This document shows positions 6,043 to 6,804 of a DNA stretch of 6,804 nt, one piece after another. How positions within the stretch are numbered: position 1 is the stretch's first letter; each line of letters begins with the position of its first letter. The stretch is taken from the NCBI GenBank assembly GCA_003519645.1, contig DOWI01000320.1:6440-13243 (forward strand), written 5' to 3'. Under the pieces are notes generated by a model that worked only from the letters and a program-made list of their open reading frames with translations, ran no database searches and was not told where the DNA came from. The position numbers were made by a program, and so were the translations under genes. Source of the DNA: Oscillospiraceae bacterium. GTDB taxonomy: Bacteria > Bacillota_A > Clostridia > Oscillospirales > Acutalibacteraceae.

Positions 6043-6347
6043 GGCTAAAAACCGATTATTTTAATTTAGTTATATATTTGCTCTGCTTTTCACCTGTTTT
6101 TGGCTGATTTCTCTCTGTACCTCGCCCGCCATTTCATTATTTAATATATTTTAAAATTTTTAACCGGGATTTTTAATACCTATTGTAATATAGTAAGATA
6201 TATATACGTTTCGTAAATCTAAATCAATTATCTAAAACAGCTATATTCCTTTTTACTGTTTCTGATTTTATAATATAAAGTAATTTTTGTATAAAAACAT
6301 ATTGTTTTTACAATTTGTAATATTTAGTAGATTAAATACTATATGTA

Positions 6348-6391
6348 AATATAAGAAGACAAATTAGAGCTGAATTTCTTTTATATTTAAA
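6348..6391 (+). other. AU-only stem-loop following the second array unit
   Basis: Just after the second site of unit 2, AAATATAAGAAG (6348-6359) can pair, with one bulge, with CTTTTATATTT (about 6379-6389) across a loop that contains the shared A-G-A-C-A-A block. The position matches that of the terminator-like hairpins of units 3 and 4, but the stem is almost entirely A-U and has no long T-run, so its activity is doubtful. Confidence 0.3.
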
Positions 6392-6471
6392 CCTTTGTTA
6401 AAGATATTATTTAACATAGATGTCATTACTATTTGTATTATGTCCTGTATAAATTACCATAAGTAAACAAT

Positions 6472-6507
6472 AATAGGCAATTAAAATACATTGTCTATTC
6501 TTTTTTT
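6472..6507 (+). terminator. Terminator-like hairpin ending array unit 3
   Basis: AATAGGCAAT (6472-6481) pairs with ATTGTCTATT (6490-6499), with one G-U pair in RNA, over an 8-nt loop. C and seven T (6501-6507) follow on the + strand, giving classic intrinsic-terminator form in that direction only. It starts 7 bp after the second palindrome of unit 3. No + strand gene precedes it, so it would end a transcript that starts within the array. Confidence 0.55.
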
Positions 6508-6661
6508 AATATATTAATGTATGTCAATATAATAAAATGGACTGTGATTTTATTTTACTAAACTCATTATGCGGCAGATGGTGAGGGGTGAGAAACCCCA
6601 AAATTTAATATAAATCTTATACTATTTGTAAATTATGTGATTAAAATACTGTGAGTAAACG

Positions 6662-6699
6662 AAAGACAGACAATTTAGAAATAAACTGCCTGTCTTTTT
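6662..6699. terminator. Terminator-like hairpin at the end of array unit 4 and of the partial - strand gene
   Basis: AAAGACAG (6662-6669) pairs with CTGTCTTT (6690-6697). The stem continues inward as CA/TG and TTT/AAA with A/C mismatches. On the + strand TTC and then a T-rich run follow (6698-6707). On the - strand it lies 1-2 nt beyond the stop of the partial gene and is followed by CGTTTAC, a weaker T-run. It may serve that gene, or end a small + strand transcript from array unit 4, or both. Confidence 0.5.
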
Positions 6700-6700
6700 C

Positions 6701-6804
6701 TTATTTAATTAACTTTTCGCAGATATCGCTCCACTGACAATCTCCGCAAATTTCCGAGAGCCTTTTCGGAAAAATAATATTCTCATGTACCGCTTTTTGA
6801 AACT
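6701..6804 (-). CDS. C-terminal fragment of a Cys-rich protein, DUF1284-like (partial)
   Basis: The gene enters from the right edge of the window. Thirty-three codons are readable (from 6802), ending in TAA at 6701-6703. The fragment contains S-E-I-C-G-D-C-Q-W-S-D-I-C-E-K, a C-x-x-C-x-W-x-x-x-C pattern that I associate with the end of DUF1284 proteins, small conserved proteins of unknown function with Cys clusters that probably bind metal. Cas4 and related nucleases also end in a C-x-x-C-x(5)-C cluster and are the main alternative; the Trp and the I-C-G-D-C wording favour DUF1284. The frame is preferred over the other two because one of them stops early and the other shows no family pattern. 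No start or ribosome binding site is in the window. A hairpin lies directly after the stop. Confidence 0.5.
   Translation of the reverse strand, partial: FQKAVHENIIFPKRLSEICGDCQWSDICEKLIK

Larger units (their letters stand above)
6177..6657. repeat. Array of palindromic TAC-N5-GTA sites in four diverged units with 28-bp internal step
   Basis: Eight exact copies of the dyad TAC-N5-GTA lie at 6177-6187, 6205-6215, 6309-6319, 6337-6347, 6427-6437, 6455-6465, 6620-6630 and 6647-6657. A near copy (TAA-N5-GTA) is at 6281-6291. Within each unit the two sites start 28 bp apart (27 in the last), and the near copy precedes the third site by exactly 28. First sites have cores such as TACTATTTGTA or TACAATTTGTA; second sites are followed by A-A-(C/T), giving GTAAAC or GTAAAT. 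Beyond the sites, units 2 to 4 share a downstream A-G-(A/G)-C-A-A-(A/T)-T block, and units 2 and 4 also share TTAGA, so the repeated unit is about 60 bp. The same bases also read as TTGTAA-N16-TACTAT, promoter-like on the + strand. It is not a CRISPR array, because spacing between units varies and repeats are diverged. It could be an operator array or tandem tiny transcription units; function unknown. Confidence 0.7.
6043..6661. other. AT-rich gene-free stretch
   Basis: About 620 bp with no reading frame that I can support on either strand. Besides the palindrome array and hairpins listed separately, it holds perfect inverted repeats TAAAAACA/TGTTTTTA (6292-6299 and 6303-6310) and TGTTAAA/TTTAACA (6396-6402 and 6410-6416), AAACAG/CTGTTT (6235-6240 and 6256-6261), and a GC-richer island around 6571-6599 where GGGG (6585-6588) can pair with CCCC (6596-6599). 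The base composition is far more AT-rich than the genes on either side. Confidence 0.7.

Noticed and set aside
6177..6657. CRISPR array
   Set aside because: Units are diverged, intervals between them differ (about 118 to 193 bp), and there is no conserved repeat of 25-40 bp or uniform spacer.

Overview
The window looks like chromosome from a low-GC, spore-forming Clostridia-type Firmicute. The signs are strong AGGAGG-type ribosome binding sites, several TTG starts, a CotF-type coat protein, a SipW/TasA-type secretion and fibre operon, and an rplM-rpsI operon of Firmicute type. TAA, TGA and TAG are all used as ordinary stops, so the standard bacterial code applies. No tRNA, rRNA, insertion sequence or CRISPR array is visible.

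Layout. Bases 2-1902 (+ strand) carry the tail of one ABC half-transporter and a second, overlapping half-transporter. The second is complete in frame except for two adjacent stop codons (TGA TAG) just after its first membrane helix. A long hairpin at 1968-2012 closes the convergent boundary. All remaining genes are on the - strand. Read in their own direction these are: the last 33 residues of a Cys-rich protein (6701-6804, DUF1284-like); about 640 bp of very AT-rich DNA without a gene; rplM and rpsI (5897-5050) with a clear promoter, a hairpin-containing leader and a terminator; a CotF-like spore coat gene (4868-4350) with its own terminator; and a three-gene operon (4193-2035). That operon encodes a SipW-type signal peptidase, a TasA/CalY-like secreted protein with a SipW-type signal peptide, and a second TasA-like domain protein with a C-terminal membrane anchor.

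How the genes work together. The three-gene operon reads as a self-contained surface-fibre system. SipW would process the TasA-like subunit, and the third protein, which shares the x-L-(F/Y)-N-x-E-K-M-V-P motif with the subunit, could hold or nucleate the fibre at the membrane. A GC-rich hairpin between genes two and three may set their ratio.

The most unexpected signal is in the AT-rich gap at 6177-6657: eight exact copies of the palindrome TAC-N5-GTA (plus one near-copy). They are arranged mostly as pairs with a fixed 28-bp step (27 in one pair) and sit in four diverged units of about 60 bp. Three of the four units end in a hairpin, two of them terminator-like. It could be an operator array for an unknown dimeric or tetrameric protein, or a cluster of very small promoter-hairpin RNA genes. 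I do not recognise it as a known element.
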